Positions 36,098-49,150 of a DNA stretch of 64,000 nt are shown here, piece by piece; position 1 is the stretch's first letter, and every line of letters starts with the position of its first letter. This DNA comes from Cannabis sativa (lineage: Eukaryota > Streptophyta > Magnoliopsida > Rosales > Cannabaceae): assembly GCF_029168945.1 (NCBI RefSeq), contig NC_083610.1:78235580-78299579 (forward strand), in the 5' to 3' direction. The position numbers and the translations under genes were made by a program. A model generated the notes under the pieces. The model had not been told where the DNA came from. It saw nothing but the letters and a program-made list of their open reading frames with translations, and ran no database searches.

Positions 36098-36597
36098 TTA
36101 TTTAATAGTATAATTTAAGAATAGCCTGTTAGGAAGCATGTTAGTAGCTTGATAATAGAATAGGCGCATGTTTTTAATTTCCAAAATAAGCGGCATTAGT
36201 AAGTTTTTCTTTGATCACGATCTGACCAGACTAGCTCTAGGTTAGGCGAAACACCAGGAGTCAGGGCAATTCGGTTGGATCAAATGAAGGTCAGGGAGCT
36301 CAGATTCCCTTAAATCTCTGTGGCCGAGGTAGAGGTCCCAGGGGCAGGTCACGTGGTCGGGGTGATGCTAACTCGCCACAGGCTGCCCAAGCTGCTCAGG
36401 ATGCCCAAAATTGGGAAAACAGGTTTGCAGAAATGCAAGCTAGAATTAATGAACAAGATGAAGTGATTCGGCGGTTGAGACAGCAGGGTGCTCCTGCAGT
36501 GCCTGCTCCAGAAATTCTAGTGGCAGCTGCCCCTGCTGCTGTGTAGGCCGAACCTATTGTTGCAATGAACTGGATGGAACCCTTGTATGAAAGGTTT
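36098..36597 (+). pseudogene. Tekay A gag, N-terminal part
   Basis: The frame running from about 36253 encodes the Gln/Arg/Gly-rich start of a Tekay gag (NTRSQG, a GRGRGPRGRSRGRG stretch, then RFAEMQARINEQDEVIRRLR). The start codon expected by comparison with the intact copy at 48878 is lost, and a TAG occurs near 36544. The frame is cut at 36597 by the second copia solo LTR and continues at 38496. Confidence 0.85.
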
Positions 36598-38490
36598 TGT
36601 TGGAAATTATTTTACCAGGATCTTAGATCTACTCACAAGTATGTTTATTAACATCCTAAATAAGAACTTTCTAAAACGATAAATTAAACACATATAAAGT
36701 TTAAGAAACCTTACATTGGGTGCAGCGGAATTAAATGACTCCTTCCGTTCAGATCTCTAACCCTTGAATCCTTTCTGTAGCAGAGTATTATCAAGATCTG
36801 AACCTGGATCTCTTTCTCTGAATCCTTGATGCTGAATCTCCTTTGCTGATGATCTTTCTTCACGATCTTCCTCACTATGATTGAGGTATTGCTTGATGTG
36901 TGTGGGCACTACTCTAATCACTAAGGTAATTTCGAAATCCAAAGGAAGAAGCAAGAGAGAGAGTGGCGGCTAGAGAAGAGAGAGTGGAGGCTTAGGTTGA
37001 TCTGATTCAGAAAGTGTGTTTTTCCTGAAGCCTTCACTATCTATTTATAGCATTCCACTAGGATTAGATTTGAATTATATGGCATTAAAATAATGAAAAA
37101 ATCAACTTAAAATACCTATAAAGGTGGTCGGCCATGGCTAGGTGGACTGGGCCTTGATTTTTGCAATTTTGCAATTTTAACACCTTTTGTATCTGATTTT
37201 CTCAAAAATGCCAATTTCCTAATTCAATCATTTAAATGCCAATTCTAACTATTTAATAACTATAAATAATTATTAAATAATATTGTCATTTATCATATTT
37301 ATTAATTGAACCATACAAAGTATCATAATTAACAAATATGCCCCTATTAACTCTTTCTTTACAATTTCGCCCTTACTTAGTGAAAATTTCACAAATAGAC
37401 ATAGTCTAATTCGTGAATTATAATTGATTAATGAAAACCAATTACATGAGTCTTACAAACAATATTATCTCAACTAGTGGGGGGACCATGGGTCTATATA
37501 ACCGAGCTTCCAATAAGTAGATCAAGAATTTAGCACTAAAATTCACTAACTTATTAATTCTTCGTTGAATCCACGCATAGAACTTAGAATTGCACTCTCA
37601 GTATATAGAATGCTCTATATGTTCCACCATATAGACACATCATTAGTTATCCATTGTTATAATCCTAATGTGATCAATGATCCTCTATATGAATGATCTA
37701 CACAGTAAAGGGATTAAATTACCGTAACACCCTACTATGTATTTTATCCTTAAAACACTTGACCCCGTATAAATGATATTTCAGCTTATGTGAAATGAGA
37801 TCTCCACCATTTATTTTCGTTTGGTCAAGCTCGAAGGAAATCATCCTTTGCTTACTATTCGCCAGGTAGAAGCTATAGATTCCATGTTTATGCTAACGCT
37901 CCCACTCAATTGCACTACCGTGTTCCCAAAAAGTATGTATCACCCTGACCTAAAAGTAGGCTTAACTAACAATTCAAAGGAACACGAATAGCCTTTCAAG
38001 ATTGAGCCTAATCATAACAGGATTAAGATCATTTGATCTAGGATCAACTTGGCGATATTGACTTGAATAGATTTTACGGTAAGTTTAATTAAATCTAAGT
38101 CAAAGTTCAATATCGGTCCCTTCCGATGCATACTCCATGCATCCAACCTGAGCTTTACTTTAACCAATGTTCTGGAAAGAACATAGTATTTCTCCAAATA
38201 CAAGTAAACTCTTGTTGTAGATTATCATATCAGTAAAATCCTGTGTCTGATAAATCTAGGAAACTTTATTCACATAGTCATGTTTACTTTCCAATGTGAT
38301 GACAGCACAATAAACATGATTAAGTATGTGAAAAGGGTTTAAGATGAATTTATAAATCAATTAGACAAGCAATTGATAAAGTGAGCCAAAACATACACAA
38401 ATGAATGAAAAATACTTCTGTTTCTTTATTGATGTTGAATAAAATAGATTACATTGAAATGGAGTTTTATTTAGGGCATAAAACCTAACA
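36598..38490 (-). mobile_element. Copia-type solo LTR inside Tekay A gag
   Basis: 1893 bp, TGTTGGAAAT...CCTAACA, with exact 5-bp TSD GGTTT (36593-36597 and 38491-38495). Removing it with one TSD copy restores continuity of the gag frame across ...YERF/RKQEPPVFLGG. It lies only 500 bp from the previous solo LTR and has the same orientation. Confidence 0.96.
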
Positions 38491-40549
38491 GGTTTCGTAA
38501 GCAGGAACCTCCAGTTTTCCTGGGAGGTCCCGATGTTATGAAAGTCGAGCAATGGCTAACTGTGATCACCAGGATCTTGAACTTTATGGGCGTCACCGGT
38601 AATGATAGGGTGGCCTGTGCCACTTTCCAATTTCAAGAAGACGCTCTAGTTTGGTGGGACATGGTGTCCATGATTCACAACGTTACCCCAATGACCTGGG
38701 AGAAATTCCAGGAGCTGTTCAATGCCAAGTACTATAATGAGGCAGTCAGAAGTGCTAAAAGAAAGAAATTCACCCAGTTGACTCAAAAAGAGAACATGAG
38801 TGTTACAGAATACACAACGCAGTTTGATCACTTGGCAAGGTTAGCCTTGGGAATTGTGCCAACCGATTTCAGTAAGAAAGAAAAGTACCTGGACGGGATG
38901 AATGCAAAAATCAGACATGACCTGATGATTACTACCGATGACAAAACCACCTATGTTGATATGGTGGATAAAGCATTACGAGCTGAGGGTGCAGTGATTT
39001 GCACCTTAGAATCTCGAGAGACTCCAGTTGTTGGCGGGGCTTCTACCCTTCCTACATCAGGCTTTGGTAGGGGAGGTAGTGGCTCGGCCAATGATCAGAA
39101 AAGAAAGGCGCCTACTACATCTAGTGGTTCAGTTCAAAATAAGAGGTTCCGGGGGAACCAAGGTCGAGGCAATCGGCAAGGTAGTTCTGAGACCTGATAC
39201 ACTTACCTAGAGTTCCCCAGTTGTAAAAGGCACCATCTGGGGGAGTGTAGAGGACACGGGTGTTTCCAGTGTGGTATGTCAGGGCATTATAAAAGGGATT
39301 GTCCCCAACTCAAGACTGAAGCACCAAAGACTACAGCGAAACCCACTCCAGCTAGGGTGTTCGCGATAACTCAGGCTGATGCAGAAGCCAGCCCCCCAGT
39401 AGTAATAGGTCAACTCTCGGTCAACAACTCTTATTTCTCTGTGTTGTTTGATTCTGGGGCCACTCATTCCTATGTGGCAGCCAGAATTTTTAGTAAGTTG
39501 GATAGACCGCACGATAGTTATGAATCAGGGTTTGGAACCCTATTACCTGGCGGAGAGTTAGTTATCTCCAAAAGATGGATTAGGTCTATGCGGATCAGAA
39601 TTGAGGATAGGGAGTTGAGTGCTGACTTAATAGAAATGAGTTTAGCAGATTTTGATGTTATAAGAGGAAGATGGTAATCTTCCAACCAGAAGGTGAAGAA
39701 CCTTTTGTTTTTGTCGGATCGGTTCTAGGATCTCGGATCCCAGTAATTTCAGTATTAGCAGCTAAAGAATTCTTACGTGAGGGATGTCTAGGGTTTCTGG
39801 TCGTGGTATTGGATACCACTCGGCCTGACTTTGTTCGGCCAAAAGACATCAAGGTGGTTCGGGAATTTCTAGATGTTTTTCCTGATGAACTTACGGGTTT
39901 ACCACCTCAGAGAGAAATTGATTTTGTCATTGATTTGGCACTTGGAGCAGAACCGGTTTCTAAGGCCCCTTATAGAATGGCTCCAGCAGAACTTAAAGAA
40001 TTGAAAATTCAACTCCAGGGGTTGCTTGACATAGGGTTTTCTCGGCCTAGTGTGTCACCCTGGGGAGCTCCAGTACTGTTTGTCAAGAAAAAAGATGGGT
40101 CTCTACGAATGTGCATTGACTACCGGGAATTGAACAAGCTAACAATCAAGAATAAATATCCTTTACCTAGGATCGATGATCTTTTTGATCAACTTCAGGG
40201 GAAGGCGGTCTTTTCAAAGATTGATCTCCGATCGGGCTATCATCAGTTGAGAATCCGAGAGGAGGATATCCCAAAAACAGCTTTTCGCACTAGGTATGGA
40301 CATTATGAATTTCTGGTTATGTCTTTTGGACTGACCAATACTCCTGCAGCTTTTATGGATCTGATGAATAGGGTATTCAGGGATTTCCTTGATATTTGTG
40401 TTATTGTGTTTATCGACGACATCCTTGTGTATTCTCAATCAGAAGAGGAGCTTGAGCAACATCTCCGAATGGTTTTGCAACGACTTCGAGAACATAAGTT
40501 GCACGGCAAATTCAAGAAATGCGAATTTTGGCTATCTCAGGTGTCCTTC
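38491..40549 (+). pseudogene. Tekay A gag C-terminus, protease and RT
   Basis: Gag matrix and capsid-like text ([32 protein letters not shown]) runs to a TGA at 39195-39197. It continues in frame to a CCHC knuckle, CFQCGMSGHYKRDC (near 39260-39300), and the protease motif LFDSGATHSYVA (near 39450). A deletion of about 55 bp near 39665, after DFDVI, shifts the frame. The reverse transcriptase follows at 39671-40549, with [20 protein letters not shown], the catalytic [10 protein letters not shown] and [11 protein letters not shown]. It stops at 40549, where a Tekay B LTR end begins. Confidence 0.9.
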
Positions 40550-41159
40550 TGTAACGCCCTAATGCTAAGGCACGCTACAGTGCTTTTTCAATTATTGTGC
40601 AATCTTTGCTAATCAAAGAAATTTCTCGAAAAACGTGTCAAATTAAAACTTTTACTTTCAATATTAAACTTTGTAATATAATATAATATTTACAGATTCT
40701 GGGATCCCGTTTTTAAACTTTGTAAATTTAATTTTCAAAATATACATTCCAAAATACACAGATTTACAGGTCGCACAGCGACTTTCAAAATACAACTCCC
40801 AGATGTCCCGAGACCGAACACTCCAGGTCGCGCTGCTTGACATGTACAATCTCACCCGAGCTCAGGTTCATTCTTGTTCAGCCTTCGCCTTTCCATTACC
40901 TACACATAGAAGCAGAAACTGTGAGTCAACAGACTCAGTAAGAAATGCATATAACATACCATATAATTTCCGACCTGTAAATAGGCGCCCATACACCTAT
41001 TTACAGAGCTTAACAGATGAGTATGAACGTTCAATACCAGGGTACAACCACTATACCACATACACATCGTACCTCACTGTACGAGTGTTGGTAGGGTTTA
41101 CCCCGAACACTGAGTAACACTGAGTGATGTACCACACACCTTAGCATTTTCCCGTGCTT
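40550..41159 (-). repeat. Tekay B LTR fragment 1 (U5 side)
   Basis: Starts TGTAACGCCCTAATGCTAAG and matches the full LTR at 42153 up to CCCGTGCTT. It then joins gag sequence at a T run (about 41158-41163, TT microhomology). The short plus-strand frame at 40803-41117 recurs in every copy of this LTR and is not considered a gene. Confidence 0.9.
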
Positions 41160-41881
41160 TTTTCTTTCTTACTAAAATCAGTTGGCACAATTCCTGCTGC
41201 CAACTTGGCCAATCGGTCAAACTTCGTCATGTATTCAGTAACCGACATTCCCTCGGTTTGAACCAATTCGGTGAACTCTTTCCGCTTCGCACTGCGGACC
41301 GCTTCATTGTAATACTTGGAGTTAAACAATTCCTTGAATTCTTCCCAGGTCATCAGCGTGACGTCTCGAGTGAGGGTTATCAACTCCCACCACACAAGAG
41401 CGTCTTCCTGAAACTGAAAAGTGGCGCAGGTCACCCGGTCATTTCCAACCACTCCCATAAAATTGAGAATATGATCAATCACCGAAAGCCATTGCTCGGC
41501 CTTCAACACATCACGGCCTCCCAGAAACACTGGAGGTGCCTGTTTCCCAAATCTTTCGTACAACGGCTCCATACGGTTGCCAACAACAGGTTGTTCTGCT
41601 GGCACCGCAGGAACTGCAACGGCCTGAACCATTTGAGGAGGCACGGCAGGAGGACCCTGCTGCCTCAATCTTTGAATCTCTTCATCTTGCTGGCGGATTC
41701 TATCTTGCATCTCCGCAAATCTTTGCTCCCAATCACGAGGAGCTTGAGGTGGATTTACAGGGCGACCACCCTGAGCTCTGCCACGGCCACGGCCGCGACC
41801 ACGAGGATTTTGAGGATTCCTCTGACCGCCTCCGGTCTCAACCATGCCACCCTGACTTCTTGTATTTCGCGGGGCGTCCAT
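41160..41881 (-). pseudogene. Tekay B gag fragment, left unit
   Basis: A minus-strand frame from ATG 41881, nearly identical to the gag start at 48878 (two differences noted: G/D before NRMEPL and M/T in EYMTK). After the residues FSKKEK it runs into LTR sequence and stops, giving a 246-codon chimera with a five-residue non-gag tail (STGKC). A deletion derivative rather than a functional gene. Confidence 0.9.
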
Positions 41882-42136
41882 TTAATAGGACTTAGCCTGC
41901 GAATCCATAAGCCAGGCAGGTTAGACAGCGATCACAACTTAACACCGCTCTTAAAGACTTAAAGGCAACACACTTTTTAATAAATAATTAATTAAAATCT
42001 AATATGCTTCCTAACATGCTTTCACATTCACATTTATCTAAAGTACTAAACAAGTACGGGCTTACTGAACCGTGAACCGAGCTTTCTCTGATGAAGATTG
42101 TACATGTCTTAACAAGCTTCGGTAGACAAACCTGGT

Positions 42137-42149
42137 GGCTCTGATACCA
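42137..42149 (-). other. Primer-binding site of Tekay B, left unit
   Basis: GGCTCTGATACCA, the complement of the initiator tRNA-Met PBS, three bases from the LTR edge at 42153. Confidence 0.9.
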
Positions 42150-42152
42150 AAA

Positions 42153-44239
42153 TTGTAACGCCCTAATGCTAAGGCACGCTACAGTGCTTTTTCAATTATT
42201 GTGCAATCTTTGCTAATCAAAGAAATTTCTTGAAAAACGTGTCAAATTAAAACTTTTACTTTAAATATTAAACTCTGTAATATAATATAATATTTACAGA
42301 TTCCGGGATCCCGTTTTTAAACTTTGTAAATTTACTTTTCAAAATATACATTCCAAAATACACAGATTTACAGGTCGCACAGCGACTTTCAAAATACAAC
42401 TCCCAGATGTCCCGAGACCGAACACTCCAGGTCGCGCTGCTTGACATGTACAATCTCACCCGAGCTCAGGTTCATTCTTGTTCAGCCTTCGCCTTTCCTT
42501 TACCTACACATAGAAGCAGAAACTGTGAGTCAACAGACTCAGTAAGAAATGCATATAACATACCATATAATTTTCGACCTGTAAATAGGCGCCCATACAC
42601 CTATTTACAGAGCTTAACAGATGAGTATGAATGTTCAATACCAGGGTACAACCACTATACCACATACACATCGTACCTCACTGTACGAGTGTTGGTAGGG
42701 TTTACCCCGAACACTGAGTAACACTGAGTGATGTACCACACACCTTAGCATTTTCCCGTGCTTGTGTTGGTATCATTGTTTCGTACTCACAACAACAGTA
42801 ATCACTATACCAATGCACTCTACAACTTATTCATACAAGTGTTGGTAGTGCATAACATAATTCAAGCATGCATATACAATCACATATACACACATTCAGA
42901 TAATCACATCATACATTATACACAGTTCTTACCTGTTTTCCGAATTCAAGTGTGCTGGCCGACCTGAACGGAATTCACGTGCTAGATGGATGCCCTAATC
43001 ACAATAATTACAACACAGATGAGTGACTCGCCAAATCACTTTCCAGGACTTAAACTTGAAACCAAAAGTTTCCCTATCGATAAACCTCATGGCAATACCC
43101 TAAATATCTCAAAATTGGCCAAAACTAGGGTTCTCGAATTTCCCCCAACAGGCAGACCGGTTCCCAATCGGAAATCCGGTTCTGGGTCACCATCCGGTCG
43201 ACCGGTTGGTACAGGTCCCCCAGAACCGGCATTTCGGTTCTCTGCTGGGAACCCAAAAAACATCCCCTTAACTCAATTCAATCCCAAACCTTACCAAACT
43301 CTCCAGTACACCTATACAATGTATAAACAACCATTTCAAACCAATAATTCACAGAACAAACCAATAAATCAAATTATGCCATTAAAGCTCAAAGCTTGAG
43401 TTTCAAAACTCAAGCTTGCTTAAAACTAACATCAAGCAAGAAAATCAGCTGCTAGGGACTTCAATCAACTCAAACCAACCCTAGAATTCAAAATTCAAAC
43501 AACTCTAACCCTAACAGCCCCTGATTTATAATTCCACATAATCAACCTAACTTAAAACTTGAAAACTATAAAAGAGCTTCATTAGAGCTTACCTTAGGTT
43601 GATTCCCCTTGAATCTATGGCTGAAAACACAAGAAAAATGGCAACTTGTTTGAGTTTCCTTCTGGTTTGAGAGGGGCCGAACACCAAGAGAGAGAAGAGA
43701 AATGATATTTCCTTCAATTTTCAATTTCTTTCTTAATTGATTCTTTTCAAAGAGTATTTCTCTTTTACATAACTTAGGCTGAAATAATATAGGTGTCACC
43801 ACCCAAGGCTGCCACCTATCACACATTTAATCAATTTACTAAATGTCCAAAATGCCCTTTAGACTTAAAACTAGGGTATTTCTAAAGCTAGGGGTAAAAT
43901 GGTCAATTTCCATAACCCCGCTTGATCCCGATAATTTATTTTCTCTAAAATATTTCCCACTATTAAATAAGGTTCTAAACTTACCCATGTGATCAATCTA
44001 GCCATCCATCGCATTTTCCGTTGTCGCCGAGCAAAAATTACAAAAATAACATATTTCACATATAAGCTAAATAATACCCCTAGAGTTTAATAAAATCTCC
44101 AGAATTGAGAAATTATAACTCTAATATTTATTTCTAAATATTGGGGTCCACAATTAAATTAATTCACAAATAATAATAAAATAATAAAAATTAGTGCTAA
44201 TTGCCTTTACTAATCCACATTACTAGAGCGGTCATTAAA
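42153..44239 (-). repeat. Tekay B full LTR (shared middle LTR)
   Basis: 2087 bp from TGTAACGCCC to GTCATTAAA (other copies end ATTACA). A polypurine tract, seen as ATCCCCCCGTT at 44243-44253, follows at once. It contains a CCGG-rich block (43155-43245) in the same relative place as in the Tekay A LTR. Several short open frames here (for example 42986-43399 and 43566-43826) are LTR sequence. Confidence 0.92.
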
Positions 44240-44240
44240 A

Positions 44241-47200
44241 TTATCCCCCCGTTAATAGGATTTCATCCTCGAAATCTAACCTAAATAGCTCTGGATGTTG
44301 AGTCCTCATATCTAACTCCAATTCCCAGGTGGCTTCTTCCACCTTACTGTTCCTCCAGATCACCTTAACCAGTGCAATAGTCTTGTTCCGAAGAACTTTT
44401 TCCTTTCTATCCAAAATCTGAACAGGTTGCTCTTCATAGGATAAGTCTGGTTGTAGTTCAAGGGCTTCATAACTCAAGACATGAGTCGGGTCCGACACGT
44501 ATTTCCTTAACATAGAAATGTGAAATACGTCATGAACAGCCGATAATGCTGGTGTTAAGGCTAGCCGATATGCTACCTGCCTGACCTTCTCGAGTATCTG
44601 AAATGGCCCAATGAACCTAGGGCTTAACTTACCCTTCTTCCCGAAGCGCCTAATACCTTTCATTGGTGAAACCCGCAGGAAAACATGTTCCCCTGCCTAA
44701 AATGTAACATCCCTACGCTTCGGATCAGCATAACTTTTCTGCCTGCTTTGAGCAGCAAGCATCCGAGCCTTGATCTTATCAATAGCTTCATTGGTCCTCT
44801 GCACTAACTCTGGACCCAAGTACTTCCTTTCTCCTGTCTTGTCCCAATGAATAGGAGAACGACATTTTCTACCGTATAACATCTCATAGGGAGCCATCCC
44901 TATTGTACTCTGGTAGCTGTTGTTGTAGGAGAATTCAATTAAAGGCAAGTACTTCCTCCATGAACCCTCAAAGTCCATGACACAAGCTCGCAGTAAGTCT
45001 TCTAAAATCTGAATAGTTCTTTCTGACTGACCATCAGTCTGAGGGTGAAAGGCTGTACTAAACTTTAACTTGGTACCCATAGCCTTCTGAAGACTCACCC
45101 AAAACTTCGATGTGAACTTTGGATCCCTATCTGATACAATAGATTTAGGGGCTCCATGGAGACGAACTATCTCCTTCACATACAATTCAGCGTACTGATC
45201 CACTGAATATGTAACTTTCACTGGTAGAAAGTGAGCCGACTTCGTGAATCTGTCCACGATGACCCATACTGAATCAAACATCCCCGTAGTTCTAGGCAAA
45301 CTAGTTACGAAGTCCATTGCAATGTCCTCCCACTTCCATTCTGGAAGGACTAAAGGTTGCAATAACCCTGCCGGTCTCTGATGTTCAGCTTTAATCTGTT
45401 GGCAGGTTAAGCACTTGGACACGTAGTCCACCACATCTCTTTTCATCCCATACCACCAGAAGTAGGGTTTCAAATCTTGATACATCTTGGTGGTTCCCGG
45501 ATGCAACGAATAAGGCGTGGTGTGAGCTTCATCCAGTATTTCTTTCTTAAGCTCATCAACACTAGGAACACACACTCGAGCTTTATATAACAACATTCCA
45601 CTGTTCGAGACTGAAAAGTCTCTAGGCCGACCAGCCATTACTTCGTCTCGAACCTTAACTAGCTCGTGATCTTCCAACTGTATCTTTCTGATTCTCTCCA
45701 ACAGATCAGATTGGAGTGTTAAATTATGTAATTTCCCAACCACGAACTCAATTCCTGCATTAACCATTTCCGAGGCTAGTTGAGGAGCTATCATAATTGT
45801 AGTACAAACTTGCCCTGGACCTTTTCTGCTTAAAGCATCGGCTACAACATTGGCTTTCCCGGGGTGATACAGTATTTCACAATCATAGTCTTTAACCAAT
45901 TCTAACCACCTTCTCTGCCTCATATTCAGATCTTTCTGGGTGAAAAAGTATTTAAGACTCTTATGGTCTGTATATATTTCACACTTTTCACCGTAAAGAT
46001 AATGTCGCCATATCTTTAAAGCCAAAACCACAGCAGCGAGCTCTAAATCATGAGTTGGATAACGCTGCTCATAATCTTTCAATTAACGAGAGGCATAAGC
46101 TATGACTCTGTCAGCTTGCATCAGAACACATCCCAGACCCTGTCTGGATGCATCACAGTACACCACAAATTTCTCTTAATTTGATGGCAAAGCTAACACC
46201 GGAGCTGTTATCAAACATTGCTTCAACTCTTGAAAGCTTGTCTCACACTTATCTGACCACACAAATCTCTGATTTTTCTTGGTCAATTCGGTTAGGGGCA
46301 TAGAAAGTTTAGAAAATCCTTCGACGAAACGTCGATAATACCCTGCTAACCCGAGAAAACTTTGAACTTCCGTCACAGACTTGGGCCTCGGCCAATTCTT
46401 CACTGATTCTACCTTGTTTGGATCGACCATAATTCCATTCTTTCCAACTATATGACCCAGAAAGGACACCTCAGACAACCAGAATTCGCACTTTTTGAAC
46501 TTGGCATACAACTTGTGATCCCTAAGTCGCTGTAACACCATTCGAAGATGATGCTCGTGCTCCTCTTCTGACTGAGAGTATACAAGAATGTCATCGATAA
46601 ACACTATAACGCAGTTATCGAGGAAATCCTTGAATACCTTATTCATGAGATCCATAAAGGCCGCAAGAGCATTAGTCAATCTGAACGACATTACCAGAAA
46701 CTCATAGTGCCAATATCTGGTTCTAAAAGCAGTCTTCGGTATGTCCTCCTCCCGAATTCTAAGTTGATGATAACCAGACCGTAAATCAATCTTTGAAAAC
46801 ACTTTCTTTCCCTGAAGCTGATAGAACAGATCATCGATTCTGGGTAACGGGTACTTGTTCTTAATCGTCAATTTATTAAGTTCCCGATAATCAATACACA
46901 TTCTGAGGGTACCATCTTTCTTTTTCACAAAGAGAACCGGAGCTCCCCAGGGCGATACACTGGGTCGAATAAACCCAATATCAAGCATCTCCTGAAGCTG
47001 CAACTTAAGCTCCTTGAGTTCTGCTGGAGCCATCCTATATGGAGCTTTAGAAACAGGTTCGACTCCAGGTGCCAAATCAATTACAAAATCAATCTCTCGC
47101 TGTGGCGGCAATCCCGGCAATTCCTCGGGAAACACATCAAGAAAATCTTTCACCACCCGGACTACCTCAGGCCCAAATGTTTCAGGTCTGCTGGAGTCAA

Positions 47201-48878
47201 ATACCACTGCTAGAAATCCTACACAACCATTGCATAGTAAATCTCTAGCCCTCAGCACAGAAATAACCGGGATCCGAGACCCCTGAACTGATCCAACATA
47301 AACAAATGGATCTTCACCTTCCGGCTGAAAAGTCACCATTTTACGCCTACAATCTATACTGGCCGAATACTTGGATAGGAAATCCATTCCCAGTATAATG
47401 TCAAACTCCGTTAATTTCAATTCTATGAGGTCAGTACTCAATTCCCTATCTTCGATCCTAATTGGCATACACCTAATGCGCCTATTAGAGATAACCAATT
47501 CCCCGCTAGGCATTAGGGTTCCAAACCCTCTTTCTAAAATATCATAAGGCCTACCCAAAAGATCAATTACTCTTGTAGCCACATATGAGCGTGTAGCTCC
47601 CGAGTCAAATAATATTGTAAACAATAAGTTGTTGACGGGAAGCTGACCTGTCACAACAGAAGGACTGGCTGCAGCATCAGCTTGGGTGATGGCAAACACT
47701 CGAGCAGGAACTGGTTTCACTTCAGCTTTCGGCTCCTCTTTCTTTGCCTGGGGGCAATCTTTCTTAAAATGCCCCACCATGCCACACAGGAAGCATGTCT
47801 TCTGGTTACATTCTCCCGGATGATGTTTCTTGCACTGTGGACACTCAGGATAAGAGTAACCCTGGCGTCCTCCTCTGCCTTGGTTCCAACGGAACCGCTT
47901 ACTTTGCCCCGAGCCACCAGTAGCTGGAACTACTTTTCTTTTCTGCTCAGTGGTGGAGTCACCACCATCCCTACCATAAACAGGAGTAGGAACAGTGGGG
48001 GTTCCACCAACACTCGGAGTCACCCGGGGCTCCTGAAGGAATTTCACTGCACCTTCAGCTCTCAAAGCCTTTTCAACCATCTCTGCATACGTGGTTACTT
48101 CAGTGGTAGTAATCACTAGATCATGCCGAATCTTTGCACTCAAACCCGCCAAATATTTTTCTTTCTTACTAAAATCAGTTGGCACAATTCCTGCTGCCAA
48201 CTTGGCCAATCGGTCAAACTTCGTCGTGTATTCAGTAACCGACATTCCCTCGGTTTGAACCAATTCGGTGAACTCTTTCCGCTTCGCACTGCGGACCGCT
48301 TCATTGTAATACTTGGAGTTAAACAATTCCTTGAATTCTTCCCAGGTCATCAGCGTGACGTCTCGAGTGAGGGTTATCAACTCCCACCACACGAGAGCGT
48401 CTTCCTGAAACTGAAAAGTGGCGCAGGTCACCCGGTCATTTCCAACCACTCCCATAAAATTGAGAATATGATCAATCACCGAAAGCCATTGCTCGGCCTT
48501 CAACACATCACGGCCTCCCAGAAACACTGGAGGTGCCTGTTTCCCAAATCTTTCGTACAACGGCTCCATACGGTTGTCAACAACAGGTTGTTCTGCTGGC
48601 ACCGCAGGAACTGCAACGGCCTGAACCATTTGAGGAGGCACGGCAGGAGGACCCTGCTGCCTCAATCTTTGAATCTCTTCATCTTGCTGGCGGATTCTAT
48701 CTTGCATCTCCGCAAATCTTTGCTCCCAATCACGAGGAGCTTGAGGTGGATTTACAGGGCGACCACCCTGAGCTCTGCCACGGCCACGGCCGCGACCACG
48801 AGGATTTTGAGGATTCCTCTGACCGCCTCCGGTCTCAACCATGCCACCCTGACTTCTTGTATTTCGCGGGGCGTCCAT
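44241..48878 (-). pseudogene. Tekay B gag-pol polyprotein, one frame with three stops
   Basis: One continuous minus-strand frame from ATG 48878 to 44241, interrupted only by stops at 46176-46178, 46083-46085 and 44697-44699. Order: Arg/Gly/Gln-rich gag start; gag core ([18 protein letters not shown]); CCHC knuckle [14 protein letters not shown]; protease [14 protein letters not shown] with [20 protein letters not shown] and [10 protein letters not shown]; RNase H ([20 protein letters not shown]); integrase with HHCC-type zinc site ([24 protein letters not shown]), SDRDPKF and TDGQSE; and a C-terminal region ending EEATWELELDMRTQHPELF. The first 900 codons are open. Intact length would be about 1,545 codons, as in Tekay elements. 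The stops make it non-autonomous. Confidence 0.92.
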
Positions 48879-49133
48879 TTAATAGGACTTAGCCTGCGAA
48901 TCCATAAGCCAGGCAGGTTAGACAGCGATCACAACTTAACACCGCTCTTAAAGACTTAAAGGCAACACACTTTTTAATAAATAATTAATTAAAATCTAAT
49001 ATGCTTCCTAACATGCTTTCACATTCACATTTATCTAAAGTACTAAACAAGTACGGGCTTACTGAACCGTGAACCGAGCTTTCTCTGATGAAGATTGTAC
49101 ATGTCTTAACAAGCTTCGGTAGACAAACCTGGC

Positions 49134-49146
49134 GGCTCTGATACCA
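49134..49146 (-). other. Primer-binding site of Tekay B, right unit
   Basis: GGCTCTGATACCA, the complement of the initiator tRNA-Met type PBS, next to the LTR edge at 49151. Confidence 0.9.
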
Positions 49147-49150
49147 AAAT

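Noticed and set aside
40803..41117. Repeated plus-strand frame in Tekay B LTR copies (also 42407-42721 and 49404-49649)
   Set aside because: Non-coding LTR sequence on the antisense strand. It recurs because the LTR recurs, and it is truncated with the LTR.
41258..41962. Long plus-strand frame antisense to gag (also at 48123-48959)
   Set aside because: A shadow of the GC-biased gag frame on the opposite strand; present only where gag is.
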